Source of the DNA: Paenibacillus sp. S150
GTDB taxonomy: Bacteria; Bacillota; Bacilli; Paenibacillales; Paenibacillaceae
DNA: 64,000 nucleotides
Direction of reading: 5' to 3'
Assembly (NCBI RefSeq): GCF_019352175.1
Contig: NZ_JACBYI010000002.1
Span: 364,934 to 428,933, forward strand
Within the stretch, counting starts at the first letter, position 1. Every line of letters begins with the position of its first letter. Under the pieces are notes generated by a model. The model was not told the origin of the DNA. It saw nothing but the letters and a program-made list of their open reading frames with translations, and did not search any database. A program made the translations under genes and the position numbers. Below, one piece after another: positions 52,491-61,281 of the stretch.

Positions 52491-52976
52491 CTAAGCTAAA
52501 TACGTGATTTTGGAACGAATCTCTGTCCGCGGCTTGGCTGCCGGAACTTCCACCGGATAACCAATTCCGAAGATACCGATCACATCATAATCCTGCGGCA
52601 CACCGAGTATTTCACGATTGTGGGCTGAAGCGCCCAAAGAAGACCAAAAAGCACCTGCACCCGCTTCATGGACAGCCAACAATAGATTCTGCACGAAACA
52701 AGAGGCGGCCATAACATTCTCGTCACGCACGAACGAAGACGCTGCGGGTTTGGACAATACCGCAAGCACGACCGGCGCATTGCCAAAATCCGTTTTATGC
52801 TTTAATTTCGCTCTGGTCTCAGGTCCTATGAAAAGAAGCTCCCAGGGTTCGGTCATGCGGTGGTTGGGAGCGTAGCTTGCTGCCTCAAGCCATGTATGCA
52901 GCTGTTCCTCACTGACTGTATCCAGCTTGAATTGCTTAATATTTCTGCGGGTTTTAATGAGTTCATTGATGGTCAT
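52491..52976 (-). CDS. Nitroreductase family protein
   Basis: A 161-residue FMN-dependent oxidoreductase. MTINELIKTRRNIKQFKLDT has the RRxxR-type FMN phosphate motif. ASYAPNHRMTEPWELLFIG and GAFWSSLGASAHNREILGVP with a GIGYPVE end are typical of the YdjA-like minimal nitroreductases. ATG 52976 is selected because AGGGG lies ~10 nt upstream. It overlaps the preceding His-rich protein gene by 14 bp, implying coupled translation. The physiological substrate is unknown. Confidence 0.88.
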   Translation of the reverse strand: MTINELIKTRRNIKQFKLDTVSEEQLHTWLEAASYAPNHRMTEPWELLFIGPETRAKLKHKTDFGNAPVVLAVLSKPAASSFVRDENVMAASCFVQNLLLAVHEAGAGAFWSSLGASAHNREILGVPQDYDVIGIFGIGYPVEVPAAKPRTEIRSKITYLA

Positions 52977-53331
52977 TTGCTTCATTCCCCTCTTCATTTT
53001 TAGGATCAGTTGAAGCTTGATCTTCGGAGCCTGTCTCATGTATCTGAAACATATGGCTGAACTCTTCGATGATGGCTTCTGTCGCTTTTAATTCACCGCT
53101 GATGACTTGTCTGATGGATTCGAACTCGGGGTCCTTTAACTGGCGCTGCAAAGTCGACCGATTGATATTAAGCTTATCCAGAAAGGCTACCGCCCTGCCG
53201 CGCCGGAAGGTTTGAGCGCTTTTGGGAGGATGATCCGGTGAATCTTTCGGCCCCTGCTTATGAAACTGTCTTTGCCCCTTGTGTTCCCAATGCTCCCGGT
53301 GTCTGTGCGTGCCCGCATGTCCTTCGCGCAT
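52963..53331 (-). CDS. Small His-rich protein of unknown function
   Basis: A 122-residue chain, MREGHAGTHRHREHWEHKGQ, has ~10 His in the first 50 residues. It continues into a helical core (FRRGRAVAFLDKLNINRSTL, EFESIRQVISGELKATEAII) and an acidic tail. I do not recognise an established family, though the RRGRAVAFL-x-KL-x3-RSTL block is reminiscent of small Bacillota proteins encoded beside regulators. ATG 53331 has AAGGAGG 9 nt upstream. First of an operon with a nitroreductase and YjbR protein. The His-rich start could bind metal, and the core could be a regulator acting on the GTATAC sites upstream. Both are guesses. Confidence 0.65.
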   Translation of the reverse strand: MREGHAGTHRHREHWEHKGQRQFHKQGPKDSPDHPPKSAQTFRRGRAVAFLDKLNINRSTLQRQLKDPEFESIRQVISGELKATEAIIEEFSHMFQIHETGSEDQASTDPKNEEGNEANDHQ

Positions 53332-53351
53332 AAATGTTTCCTCCTTATAAG

Positions 53352-53391
53352 TTGTATACGTTTGTATACGTAATGGTTTGTGCATACAAAT
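53352..53391 (-). promoter_or_regulatory. GTATAC repeat operator
   Basis: TTGTATACG at 53352-53360 is repeated at 53362-53370, giving two palindromic GTATAC cores 10 bp apart. A related TGCATACAAA lies at 53381-53390. The repeats lie just upstream of the ribosome binding site of the nitroreductase operon. Confidence 0.6.
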
Positions 53392-53599
53392 ATATTCGAA
53401 GGGATGGGGGATTGTCAAATTTCTTTATGGGGCGGGGAATTTCGTTTCCCCAGGGATGAAAGCTTCAGCCTCTTTACTCATTATAAAACATACGTTCTCT
53501 TTTGTTAAAGTTTTTATCGACAACCCTTTGCATGTATGAGCCGTGAGGAAGCGTGAAATTGGGGAGGCTAACCGAAATCGCCATCCGGGGCAAGGGGTG

Positions 53600-54005
53600 T
53601 CAATTCAAGTGAAGTGGAGTGAGTAAACTTAAATGGACGGAAAAGCTTTTCGCTATATGAGTTGAAGCGGAGAACCTGAAAAAGCTGGTGGAATGCAAGG
53701 AGGTTCATAGGGAACTGAAGCGAAGTGGAAAAAGTAACACTAATGGGCTGGAATCCCGGCTTTAACGGGCTTTAGTGGGATTTTGTACACTTCATGGAGA
53801 CTCGTTCCTCCCATATGGCTGATTTCAGCCGGATTAGTTGTACTTTTTCCCCACTAGGGATGATCCAGGATCGGAATGCGCTACCTTAGTGTTCCTTTTT
53901 CCCACTAAGGTTGGCTGCCCTTTTTATTAATGTTTTAAGTTCAGCTTATATAGAGGAAATAGTGGGAAAAGGTAACTTAATTTCAGCGGATTTCCCTCTA
54001 AAGGA
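53600..54005. repeat. Modular repeat family A, copy 5 (long form)
   Basis: Blocks AGTGGAGTGAGTAAACTTAA, GGAGAACCTGAAAAAGCTGG, GTAACACTAATGGGCTGGAA, TTTAGTGGGATTTTGTACAC, GGCTGATTTCAGCC, GCGCTACCTTAGTGTTCC and AATAGTGGGAAAAGGTAACT follow the order of copy 4. The gap 53419-54010 has no gene; outside the repeat I see nothing recognisable. Confidence 0.85.
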
Positions 54006-54010
54006 GTAAA

Positions 54011-54041
54011 CGCAGCTCCCGTAACAATATCAGGAGCTGCT
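54011..54041 (-). terminator. Possible terminator of the HAD gene
   Basis: GCAGCTCC (54012-54019) and GGAGCTGC (54033-54040) form a perfect stem around a 13-nt loop. The T run on the minus strand is weak. Confidence 0.5.
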
Positions 54042-54110
54042 GTTAGAAAATAAGGCAGTTCAGTTGCATCCTCACTCCAATAGGTGCTCTTGCCCCATTT
54101 CCGATTCACT

Positions 54111-54944
54111 TTACAAGTACTGAGAAACCTGCTCTTCTGTTTCCTCCAGCAGCGAGGAAATCACTTTCAGAACGCCGTGCTCATTATTGCTGACCGTGTG
54201 ATAATTCACTACCGCCTTGACTTCCGGCGAAGCGTTCTCCATGGCATAGCTGTACTTGCACAGCTTAAGCATTTCAATATCGTTGCCGCTGTCTCCGAAT
54301 GCCGCGCATTCATCGGGTTGGATGCCGTAGCGTTCCAGCAAACGCTCCAGTCCTGAAGCCTTGTGACATCCGGGGATAATGAGATCGATACAGCTATGTC
54401 CACTGGTGACCGGGTCTACGATTCCATTCAGTTCTTTCATCAGCAGCGGCAGGTATTTCTCAACGCCTTCAGTGGATATGTCAGGGGTAATTATTGCGAA
54501 TTTGAAGATCTGGTCATTAACCTGCCCAAATGCATTTACCTTCTTCAGCCGCGGATAGTATTGGCACATTAGATTATAGAATTCAGCGCTGGAGCTTTCC
54601 AGCACGTAAGCCCCGTCCACCCCGCACATGACTGCAGAAATATCCTCATACTGATTCAGCTTCTCCACGATCAGCCTTACATGATCCGGCGGGATCTCGC
54701 CGGTGAACAATACCTCCGTCCCGTCGATCACGTAGGCGCCATTTTCGGCAACATAGGCCAATTCGTCCTGTATCTCTTCAAAAATGGATTTCAGCTTGTA
54801 ATATTGATTCCCGCTGGCCACCACAAACCGGACATTCTTAACCTTCATCAGCGCGTAGAGCCGCTTGAACCATTCTTGATTATAGGACTTTTTCTCATCC
54901 AAAAATGTACCGTCCATGTCTGCCGCGATTAATTTAATTTTCAT
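54111..54944 (-). CDS. Cof-type HAD-IIB family phosphatase
   Basis: A 277-residue haloacid-dehalogenase-like phosphatase. Motif I is D9-x-D11 (AADMDGTFLDE), motif II is the Ser in VVASGNQYYKL, motif III the Lys in GCHKASGLERLLE and motif IV GDSGNDIEML. The type IIB cap lies between (about 85-195). Cof-type enzymes dephosphorylate sugar phosphates or other small metabolites. ATG 54944 has GGGGAG ~6 nt upstream; an ATG 16 codons earlier lacks one. It is a single gene with repeat family A downstream and a decayed ABC-F gene upstream. Confidence 0.9.
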   Translation of the reverse strand: MKIKLIAADMDGTFLDEKKSYNQEWFKRLYALMKVKNVRFVVASGNQYYKLKSIFEEIQDELAYVAENGAYVIDGTEVLFTGEIPPDHVRLIVEKLNQYEDISAVMCGVDGAYVLESSSAEFYNLMCQYYPRLKKVNAFGQVNDQIFKFAIITPDISTEGVEKYLPLLMKELNGIVDPVTSGHSCIDLIIPGCHKASGLERLLERYGIQPDECAAFGDSGNDIEMLKLCKYSYAMENASPEVKAVVNYHTVSNNEHGVLKVISSLLEETEEQVSQYL

Positions 54945-55021
54945 TGCAGGCTCTCCCCATTTGCAGTTTCTGATTTTTATATGCCGCTTCATTTACTGTA
55001 AATGATGAAATGCATTTCATG

Positions 55022-55350
55022 TCAATTAGAGCTCTACAATTTTCGTTGCTGCATTACTGCAAAATTCCCGGTCATGTTCCACAAACTGAGGCTTTTGGCA
55101 ATCAGCACTTTTTTCTTCTGGCCTCCGCTTGTAATCGGACAGATCCTTCTCAAATTGAATTCTGGAGAAGTCAAGCTTCCGCAAGATCGCTTTGAACAGG
55201 CTCTCATCAACCCCATGGTCCCTCGCATAATCTGTCAGGCTGCCCTGAAGGTATGGGGTGTCCTGGGAGACATAGGATATTTTCAGCTGGCTGTCCTTCG
55301 CAAAAGCGCCTGTAAAGTCTATATGAATAACATTTGCCCAGTACGGGGTA
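55022..55350 (-). pseudogene. Decayed ABC-F ribosomal protection gene
   Basis: The minus strand reads FTGAFAKDSQLKISYVSQDT, LQGSLTDYARDHGVDESLFK and LRKLDFSRIQFEKDLSDY. A frameshift then places GGQKKKVLIAKSLSLW in another frame, and VEHDREFCSNAATKIVEL closes the fragment in the first. These are the second-domain signature region and switch His of ABC-F proteins of the Lsa/Vga/Msr type. The Walker B segment is deleted and the N-terminal ~300+ residues are absent. No functional antibiotic-resistance protein can be made. Confidence 0.8.
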
Positions 55351-55382
55351 ATGATAAGCAGACGCACAGGAGGCGATCCATA

Positions 55383-55910
55383 ATGGTAAAAGCGGAAGGT
55401 TCCATACAGACATTTGTGTTCGGGAGGGATGGACTGCTGCCGAATAATCCGAAGCTGCCGGCCGTTCTCTACCGGGGTGCATTGATCAACAATCCTCAGG
55501 ATATGGAGCAGCTATTCAATGATAACGGCTGGCTTAACAGCTGGCAGAACGGTGTGTTCGGTTACCATCATTATCACAGCAATGCGCATGAGGCACTCGG
55601 TGTCATTGCGGGCAGTGCCCGTCTGCAGATTGGCGGCGATGCGGGAATGTCACTGGAGGTTTATGCCGGGGATGTGCTGATCCTTCCAGCCGGAACGGCG
55701 CATAAATGCCTGTCCCGTTCTTCCCGGTTTCTTATAGCGGGCGCTTACCCGGACGGCATGAGCTACAACACCCGCCGGGCAACAGCCGAAGATCTGGAAG
55801 CAGCGCTTCCGGAAATCCCGGAGGTGCCGAGGCCGGCAAGCGACCCTGTATACGGACCGCATGGTCCTCTGCTGGAGGCTTGGGGAATTCCCGGAGTGTC
55901 TTCTCCCTGA
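55383..55910 (+). CDS. Cupin protein, YjlB family
   Basis: A 175-residue cupin. LLPNNPKLPAVLYRGALINN opens the YjlB-type fold. HHYHSNAHEALGVIAGSARL supplies the first metal motif, and YAGDVLILPAGTAHKCL the second with its Gly-Pro-like turn and His. Members are cytoplasmic metal-binding enzymes of unknown reaction. ATG 55383 follows AGGAGG at 9 nt. The open frame extends upstream over the decayed ABC-F gene but is not translated there. It converges with treR. Confidence 0.87.
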   Translation: MVKAEGSIQTFVFGRDGLLPNNPKLPAVLYRGALINNPQDMEQLFNDNGWLNSWQNGVFGYHHYHSNAHEALGVIAGSARLQIGGDAGMSLEVYAGDVLILPAGTAHKCLSRSSRFLIAGAYPDGMSYNTRRATAEDLEAALPEIPEVPRPASDPVYGPHGPLLEAWGIPGVSSP

Positions 55911-55930
55911 TCGAACCGGGCTTCTAATGG

Positions 55931-55957
55931 AAAACCGCCGCTGCTTCCAGTGGCGGT
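55931..55957 (-). terminator. Terminator of the tre operon
   Basis: ACCGCCGCTG - CTTC - CAGTGGCGGT forms a stem with one G-U pair. On the minus strand it is followed by TTTTCC. It lies just after the treR stop. Confidence 0.75.
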
Positions 55958-55970
55958 GATGTATATCCTT

Positions 55971-56705
55971 TTATCTTGGGTTTCTCTCGTTCTGGGTCCG
56001 GCGGGCAAATTCAACAAACTGGAACTTGTCCAGACGGTGCCGGGATTCGGTGTACTGAAACAGCTGGGTATCGACTAAATGCACGTAGTTGCGGACAACG
56101 ACGATATGCCGGTAATCCTGCAAATCAAGCAGCAGCTTGTCTTCAGCGGTCACTTTCTCAACGGAAATCTCCTTCTTGGCGTAGCTGATCCGGAGATGCA
56201 GCCTGCCCTCCAGATACTCATAAATCGAATCCTCCGCTGCTGCCGACGGTATGGAAGGCACGACAGCAGGCAGGAAATAATCCTTGTCAAGGATGACCTT
56301 CTCCCCTTCAATCTCTCTCGCCCGGACAACCTTCCATACGGGATCATTGTCTTTGATGCTCAGCCTTTGCGCGACACCGCCTGCACAAGGAACCAGGCTG
56401 TTCTCGTAGACAAGGGTTCGAACCGGACGGCCCAGCCTATGGGCAACCTCTTTGAAGCTGATTAAGCCCGATACCGGAAAATCGAGGCGCTGCGTGTCGA
56501 GCACAAAGGAGCCCTTGCCTTTGATCTTATGAATATACCCGTTCTCCGAGAGCATTTGCAGCGCCTTGCGCACCGTTTCCCTGGAGGTGCTGTAAGCCTC
56601 GGCAAGCTCGCTTTCCGAAGGAATCTTCTGACCGGCCTGCAGCCGTCCCGACTGTATCTGTGACAAGCAGTCATGATAGATATGTGAATAGATATTCTTG
56701 TTCAT
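55971..56705 (-). CDS. treR: Trehalose operon repressor TreR (GntR family)
   Basis: A 244-residue GntR/HutC-type repressor. The N-terminal winged helix (about 1-70: KIPSESELAEAYSTSRETVR, KALQMLSENGYIHKIKGKGS) precedes a UTRA effector domain (~90-235), where trehalose-6-phosphate is expected to bind. ATG 56705 (MNKNIYSHIYHDC) follows GGTGAT. It is the last of three genes treA-treP-treR, 30 bp after treP. Two palindromes centred on TGTATATACA before treA match the known TreR operator of Bacillus. Confidence 0.9.
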   Translation of the reverse strand: MNKNIYSHIYHDCLSQIQSGRLQAGQKIPSESELAEAYSTSRETVRKALQMLSENGYIHKIKGKGSFVLDTQRLDFPVSGLISFKEVAHRLGRPVRTLVYENSLVPCAGGVAQRLSIKDNDPVWKVVRAREIEGEKVILDKDYFLPAVVPSIPSAAAEDSIYEYLEGRLHLRISYAKKEISVEKVTAEDKLLLDLQDYRHIVVVRNYVHLVDTQLFQYTESRHRLDKFQFVEFARRTQNERNPR

Positions 56706-56735
56706 TAGAATCACCATGGTCATTTTATCATGAAT

Positions 56736-58751
56736 CTAACCTTGCAGATAGATCTTTAACACGGCATTCGGATGGGCTTCATCGCCGCCGGTCAGCTCTT
56801 CCACCCGCTCGATTACTTCCTGCCCGTCCGGAACGATGATCGGCGAAATGAGCGGATATCCGGCCGCTGTAATCGTATCCCGGTCAAATTCCAGCAGCAG
56901 CTGCCCGGCTTTGACCCGATCACCGGCGGCAACATGGGCTGTGAACCCGTTGCCCTTGAGCGAAACGGTATTGATGCCGATATGAATCAGCAGCTGCACG
57001 CCGGTGGCATGCTCCAGAATGACGGCATGCTTGCTCTTGATCACATGGGCAACCGTGGCGTCAAAAGGTGCGGTAACCCTCCCTTCGGACGGCTCCACTG
57101 CCACTCCCTTCCCCATCTGTCTCTCTGCAAAGGCCGGATCAGGCACTTGCTCCAGAGGCACTATCCTGCCTTGGACCGGTGACAGCACTTCCAGCACATT
57201 AACGGCTGCGGCCGGACTGGATTCCCGGGAGGAAACAGTCTGGACCGGAGCCGGAGCACCTTGCTCCGTGTGCTTATGATTATCCTTTACAGGTTCAGTA
57301 GCTTGCGTGTCTATGTTGTCCCCGTTATCTGAATCGTCCGTTCCGCGGCTGCGGATTTTGCCAAACAACACGGTGGCACCGAACGGAACAATCAGCGCAA
57401 TCGCCATTCCAATAAAGAACACCCCCCACTGGCCCGGGAAGATCGACAGGAAGCCGGGAATCCCGCCTACTCCAATGGATGAAGCGAGCACATTATTTAT
57501 GGCCAGCAGGACACCGGCAATCGCTGAACCTATCATCCCGAAGATAAAGGGATACTTGAAGCGCACATTCACCCCGAAGATGGCAGGCTCGGTCACACCC
57601 AGGAAGGCGGAGATGGAGGAAGTGACGGCCAGCCCCTTTGTCTTTTCCTGTTTCGCCACGAACATCATGCCGAGTGCGGCGGCGCCTTGGGCAATGTTCG
57701 ACAAAGCGAGCATCGGCCAGAGGAAGGTTCCGCCTTCTGAGCCGATCAGCTGGATATCAACGGCCAGGAAGGTGTGATGCATCCCCGTAATAACCAGGAG
57801 CGCGTACAGTCCGCCATAGATCAATCCGCCCAGCGCCGGAAAACCGCCGAAGATACTGACCAGTCCGGAGGTAATCGCATTGGCAATGACGAAGGTGATG
57901 GGGCCAATAACTGTAAAGGCCAGGAAGCCGGTAATCAGCAGAGCCACCGGGGCCACAATCAGCAGCTTAAAGGAGTCGGGGACCTTTTTGTTCAACCAGC
58001 GCTCTAACCGCGCCAGCAAATAGGCCGAGACCAGAACCGGCAGCACCTGCCCCTGGTAGCCGATCTTGTTGACATGCCAGCCGAACAAATCCCATACAGG
58101 TACGGTACCCTCCACTTTGGCATCGGCATAGCCATAGGCACTGAGCAGGTCCGGGTGAACAAGAATAAGGCCGAGAACAATACCCAGCAGCGGACTGCCC
58201 CCGAAGCGCGTTACCGCCGACCAGCCGATCAGAGCCGGGAGGAAGGTAAAGGCCGTGCTGGCTATCGTGTTAATGATGGAAGCAAAGTCTTTCCACTGCG
58301 GATAGACCTCCACCAGGGAGGTATTGTCAAAAAAGATCCCGGGGCCGGTCAGGATATTGTTGATCCCTAGCAATAAACCCGCCATAACGATAGCCGGCAG
58401 AATGGGGATGAAAATATCCGCGAGTGTCTTGATCGCCTGCTGCAGCGGGTTCTGTTTTTTGCTGGCGGCAGTCTTCACTTCATCCTTGGTGGAACGGCTT
58501 CCTCCGGTGATGCTGATCATTTCGTCGTATACCTTGTCCACAAGCCCCGGACCGATAATAACCTGGAATTGGCCTTGCGAAGAGAAATGTCCTTTGACCA
58601 GGTCATTCTTATCCAGCAAATCCGTATCCACTTTATTCTCGTCGTTCAGGGCAAAGCGAAGCCGCGTTACACAGTGAGTTGCGGCTTCTATATTTTCTTT
58701 TCCTCCGACGGCCTTCACGATATCTTCTACATTCTGCCGATTGATTGCCAT
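56736..58751 (-). CDS. treP: Trehalose-specific PTS permease, fused EIIB-EIIC-EIIA
   Basis: It imports trehalose as trehalose-6-phosphate. The EIIB domain (1-~85) has phospho-Cys C27 in EAATHCVTRLRFAL. The EIIC domain (~105-465) has ten or so membrane helices, including LIGWSAVTRFGGSPLLGIVL and GVTEPAIFGVNVRFKYPFI. A linker (~470-525) leads to a glucose-type EIIA (~530-671: LSPVQGRIVPLEQVPDPAF, LLIHIGINTVSLKGNGF with the phospho-His). Bacillus subtilis TreP lacks EIIA and borrows it from PtsG, so this 671-residue version is self-contained. It lies 28 bp downstream of treA. Confidence 0.93.
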   Translation of the reverse strand: MAINRQNVEDIVKAVGGKENIEAATHCVTRLRFALNDENKVDTDLLDKNDLVKGHFSSQGQFQVIIGPGLVDKVYDEMISITGGSRSTKDEVKTAASKKQNPLQQAIKTLADIFIPILPAIVMAGLLLGINNILTGPGIFFDNTSLVEVYPQWKDFASIINTIASTAFTFLPALIGWSAVTRFGGSPLLGIVLGLILVHPDLLSAYGYADAKVEGTVPVWDLFGWHVNKIGYQGQVLPVLVSAYLLARLERWLNKKVPDSFKLLIVAPVALLITGFLAFTVIGPITFVIANAITSGLVSIFGGFPALGGLIYGGLYALLVITGMHHTFLAVDIQLIGSEGGTFLWPMLALSNIAQGAAALGMMFVAKQEKTKGLAVTSSISAFLGVTEPAIFGVNVRFKYPFIFGMIGSAIAGVLLAINNVLASSIGVGGIPGFLSIFPGQWGVFFIGMAIALIVPFGATVLFGKIRSRGTDDSDNGDNIDTQATEPVKDNHKHTEQGAPAPVQTVSSRESSPAAAVNVLEVLSPVQGRIVPLEQVPDPAFAERQMGKGVAVEPSEGRVTAPFDATVAHVIKSKHAVILEHATGVQLLIHIGINTVSLKGNGFTAHVAAGDRVKAGQLLLEFDRDTITAAGYPLISPIIVPDGQEVIERVEELTGGDEAHPNAVLKIYLQG

Positions 58752-58779
58752 GTTCTGCTCCCCTCATTTCGTTGTTGTC

Positions 58780-60480
58780 CTAGCGGATAATCCACATATA
58801 TGAGCCATAAGGCGGAATCTCAAGCGTCTTGCCCCAGGCGGGGGTCTGCCGGGTATTTCCGATCAGCAGTCTGGCCCCATTGCCGGCGCGGCTGGCCCAG
58901 AAATCCTCCGTAAATGAAAACCCGGTCTGTGTACCGCTGAAGTTGGACACCACAATCAGCGTTTCGGTCTCTCCAATCCTTGAGTAGGCAAAAATATGCG
59001 GATGCTCTTCATCCAATCTTACGAAGAGGCCGTCCGATATAACTTGCTCCTGCTTCCGCAGCTTAATCAGCTGCTTGTAATGGGCCAGAATGGAGTGCGG
59101 GTCGGCCTGTTCTGATTGAACATTGATTTGCCGGTACCGCCGGTCCACTCGGAGCCATGGGGTACCCTCCGTAAAGCCGGCATGCTCCGAAGCGTCCCAC
59201 TGCATCGGCGTCCGTGAATTATCCCGGGAGCGTTCCCGGATGATCTCCAGCGCCTGCCCGCCCGTCAGCCCACGCTCCTGCAGAATCCGGTACATATTCT
59301 TCGATTCAATATCGTTGAATTCACGGATATCATGCCAGTCCGGGTTCGGCATCCCCAGCTCCTCCCCCTGGTAGACATAAGGCGTTCCCTGCAGGCCATG
59401 AAGCGTTGTAGCCAGCATCTTTGCGCTTTCAGTGCGGTATTCCCCATCATCTCCGAAGCGGGACAAGGCCCGCGGCTGGTCATGATTATTCCAAAAGAGC
59501 GCATTCCAGCCCCCGGCCTGCTGCATTCCTGTCTGCCATTCCGTAAAAAGCCTTTTCAGCTCCGCAAAATCATACGGCTTCAGCTCCCACTTCTGCCCGT
59601 TCTTGTAATCCACCTTCAAGTGGTGGAAGTTGAAGGTCATCGAGAACTCCCGTTCCTCCGGCTTGGAATAGCGGATGCAGTGTTCAAGCGTGGTTGACGA
59701 CATTTCGCCCACCGTGACCAGATTGTAAGGTCCGAACACTTTGGCATGCAGCTCCTTGATGAATTCATGGACCCGCGGGCCATCCGTATAGAATTTCCTT
59801 CCATCCCCCGTAGAGGCGGAGGGATCATCGTCAGGAAATCGCTGATCCTTGGAGATCAGATTGATGACGTCCATCCGAAATCCGTCCACCCCCTTTTCCG
59901 CCCAATAAATCATCAGGTCTGCGGCTTCCCGTCTGACCTGCTCATTTTCCCAGTTCAGGTCGGCTTGGGTCTTGTCAAACAGCGCAAGAAAATACTGTCC
60001 CGTAGTCTCGTCAAATTGCCATGCCGGGCCGCCGAATTTGGACTGCCAATTGTTGGGTAATCCGCCATCCGGAGCAGGGTCCCGCCAAATGTAATAATCC
60101 CTGTAGGGATTATCTTTGGATTGCCTAGCCTCCTGAAACCACGGATGCTCTGTAGAAGAATGGTTGACGACAATATCGGTCATCAGGTGCATGCCGCGTT
60201 TCTTCAGCTCCCGTATCAGCTCATCAAAATCCTCCATCGTCCCAAAGGCAGGGTCAATCTGCCGGTAATCCGCAACATCGTAACCGTTATCATTTTGCGG
60301 AGATACATAGACGGGCTGCAGCCATACAATCTCTATCCCCAGCTCCTGTAAATAATCAAGCCTGCCGGTCAGTCCCTTGATATCGCCCGTTCCGCTGCCG
60401 GTGCTGTCCTTGAAGCTTTTGGGGTATACCTGATATACCGTAGATTTCCGCCACCATTGCTGTTGCGGCTCATTTGCCAT
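58780..60480 (-). CDS. treA: Alpha,alpha-phosphotrehalase TreA (GH13)
   Basis: It splits trehalose-6-phosphate into glucose and glucose-6-phosphate in the cytoplasm. The 566-residue GH13 protein has WWRKSTVYQVYPKSFKDSTG at the start, DIVVNHSS, the nucleophile Asp in GVDGFRMDVINLISKDQRF, the acid/base Glu in LVTVGEMSSTTLEHCIRY, and NHDQPRALSRFGDDGEYR. All three catalytic acids are present. ATG 60480 has GGGAGGG 7 nt upstream. It is the first gene of the tre operon, and its promoter contains both TreR-type operators. Confidence 0.93.
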   Translation of the reverse strand: MANEPQQQWWRKSTVYQVYPKSFKDSTGSGTGDIKGLTGRLDYLQELGIEIVWLQPVYVSPQNDNGYDVADYRQIDPAFGTMEDFDELIRELKKRGMHLMTDIVVNHSSTEHPWFQEARQSKDNPYRDYYIWRDPAPDGGLPNNWQSKFGGPAWQFDETTGQYFLALFDKTQADLNWENEQVRREAADLMIYWAEKGVDGFRMDVINLISKDQRFPDDDPSASTGDGRKFYTDGPRVHEFIKELHAKVFGPYNLVTVGEMSSTTLEHCIRYSKPEEREFSMTFNFHHLKVDYKNGQKWELKPYDFAELKRLFTEWQTGMQQAGGWNALFWNNHDQPRALSRFGDDGEYRTESAKMLATTLHGLQGTPYVYQGEELGMPNPDWHDIREFNDIESKNMYRILQERGLTGGQALEIIRERSRDNSRTPMQWDASEHAGFTEGTPWLRVDRRYRQINVQSEQADPHSILAHYKQLIKLRKQEQVISDGLFVRLDEEHPHIFAYSRIGETETLIVVSNFSGTQTGFSFTEDFWASRAGNGARLLIGNTRQTPAWGKTLEIPPYGSYMWIIR

Positions 60481-60520
60481 TTGCAGTCCCTCCCGGATGT
60501 TGCCAAGTATCTTTTCGCCA

Positions 60521-60569
60521 ACCTGTATATACAAGTATGGATTCTACACCTGTATATACAGGTTGTCAA
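60521..60569 (-). promoter_or_regulatory. tre promoter with two TreR operators
   Basis: On the minus strand TTGACA (60564-60569) and TAGAAT (60541-60546) are 17 bp apart. The perfect palindrome ACCTGTATATACAGGT (60548-60563) fills the spacer. A second site, ACCTGTATATACAAGT (60521-60536), lies just past the -10, 27 bp centre to centre. They match the TreR site known from Bacillus. Confidence 0.88.
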
Positions 60570-60909
60570 ACAGAATACAGCCTTTTTTCAAAATATAGGA
60601 ATCTAAATCTGCTGATTCAGCGGATTGTTTTCGCTGCTTGGAGGGAGGTTCCTATATGTCATTGCTCTGAACCCGAACGGACCATATAGCTCCTATATTC
60701 TATATAGATCTAGCCGGAATAACGGACTGCAGCGTACTTATTGCCCCTCAAATTTGCTCTTTCAGGTACCCCCATAATCTAAAGACTGATGCGATAGCGG
60801 TTCAACCAAAAAGCAGTTACGTCATGGAGCCGCGAAATTTGCTGACGGCACCATTTGGTTAAGCACAAGCTGCGTCCAGAGATGCCCGGCAATATCTTCA
60901 GCGGAATAG

Positions 60910-61255
60910 GGCATGGAATCCATGAACCGCCTATAAGCTGGCTTATGAGCAGGATATGGATGCATGGCTAAAAGGCCACATCGTTCTGGTGATTCCGGTC
61001 AACTTCATCAGTGCGGTCTCCGGCGGCAACCTGCACAAGGCGGCCAAGGACAAGCGGCTCCTGATAAGCGCGGTTGAAGCCGTTGACGAAGGGTTTAGGG
61101 TAATGGAAGCGCTAGGCGGCAAGGCAATCCCTGCAGGAATCCCTTTGATCTCCAGAATATCTTCAGGGATAAGCCGTCTTCCTTCCGGAGAATCCAGCCC
61201 GCCGAGCGGTCCAATCGCGCTTTTGGTTGTCCTACAAACAGCCTTGGCTGAATAA
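60910..61255 (+). pseudogene. Relic of a ketopantoate reductase (PanE/ApbA) gene
   Basis: One frame reads EQDMDAWLKGHIVLVIPVNF, GNLHKAAKDKRLLISAVEAV and DEGFRVMEALGGKAIPAG, the middle part of 2-dehydropantoate 2-reductase-like proteins. The N-terminal NADPH-binding GAGA motif and most of the C-terminal domain are absent. A stop follows 30 residues of unrelated sequence at 61255. The upstream stretch 60570-60910 holds no gene; it has short AT-rich inverted repeats around CTATATTCTATATAG (~60693) and nothing else I can identify. Confidence 0.65.
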
Positions 61256-61281
61256 ACTTAGTTAAAAAGGAGGTGAAAGAC

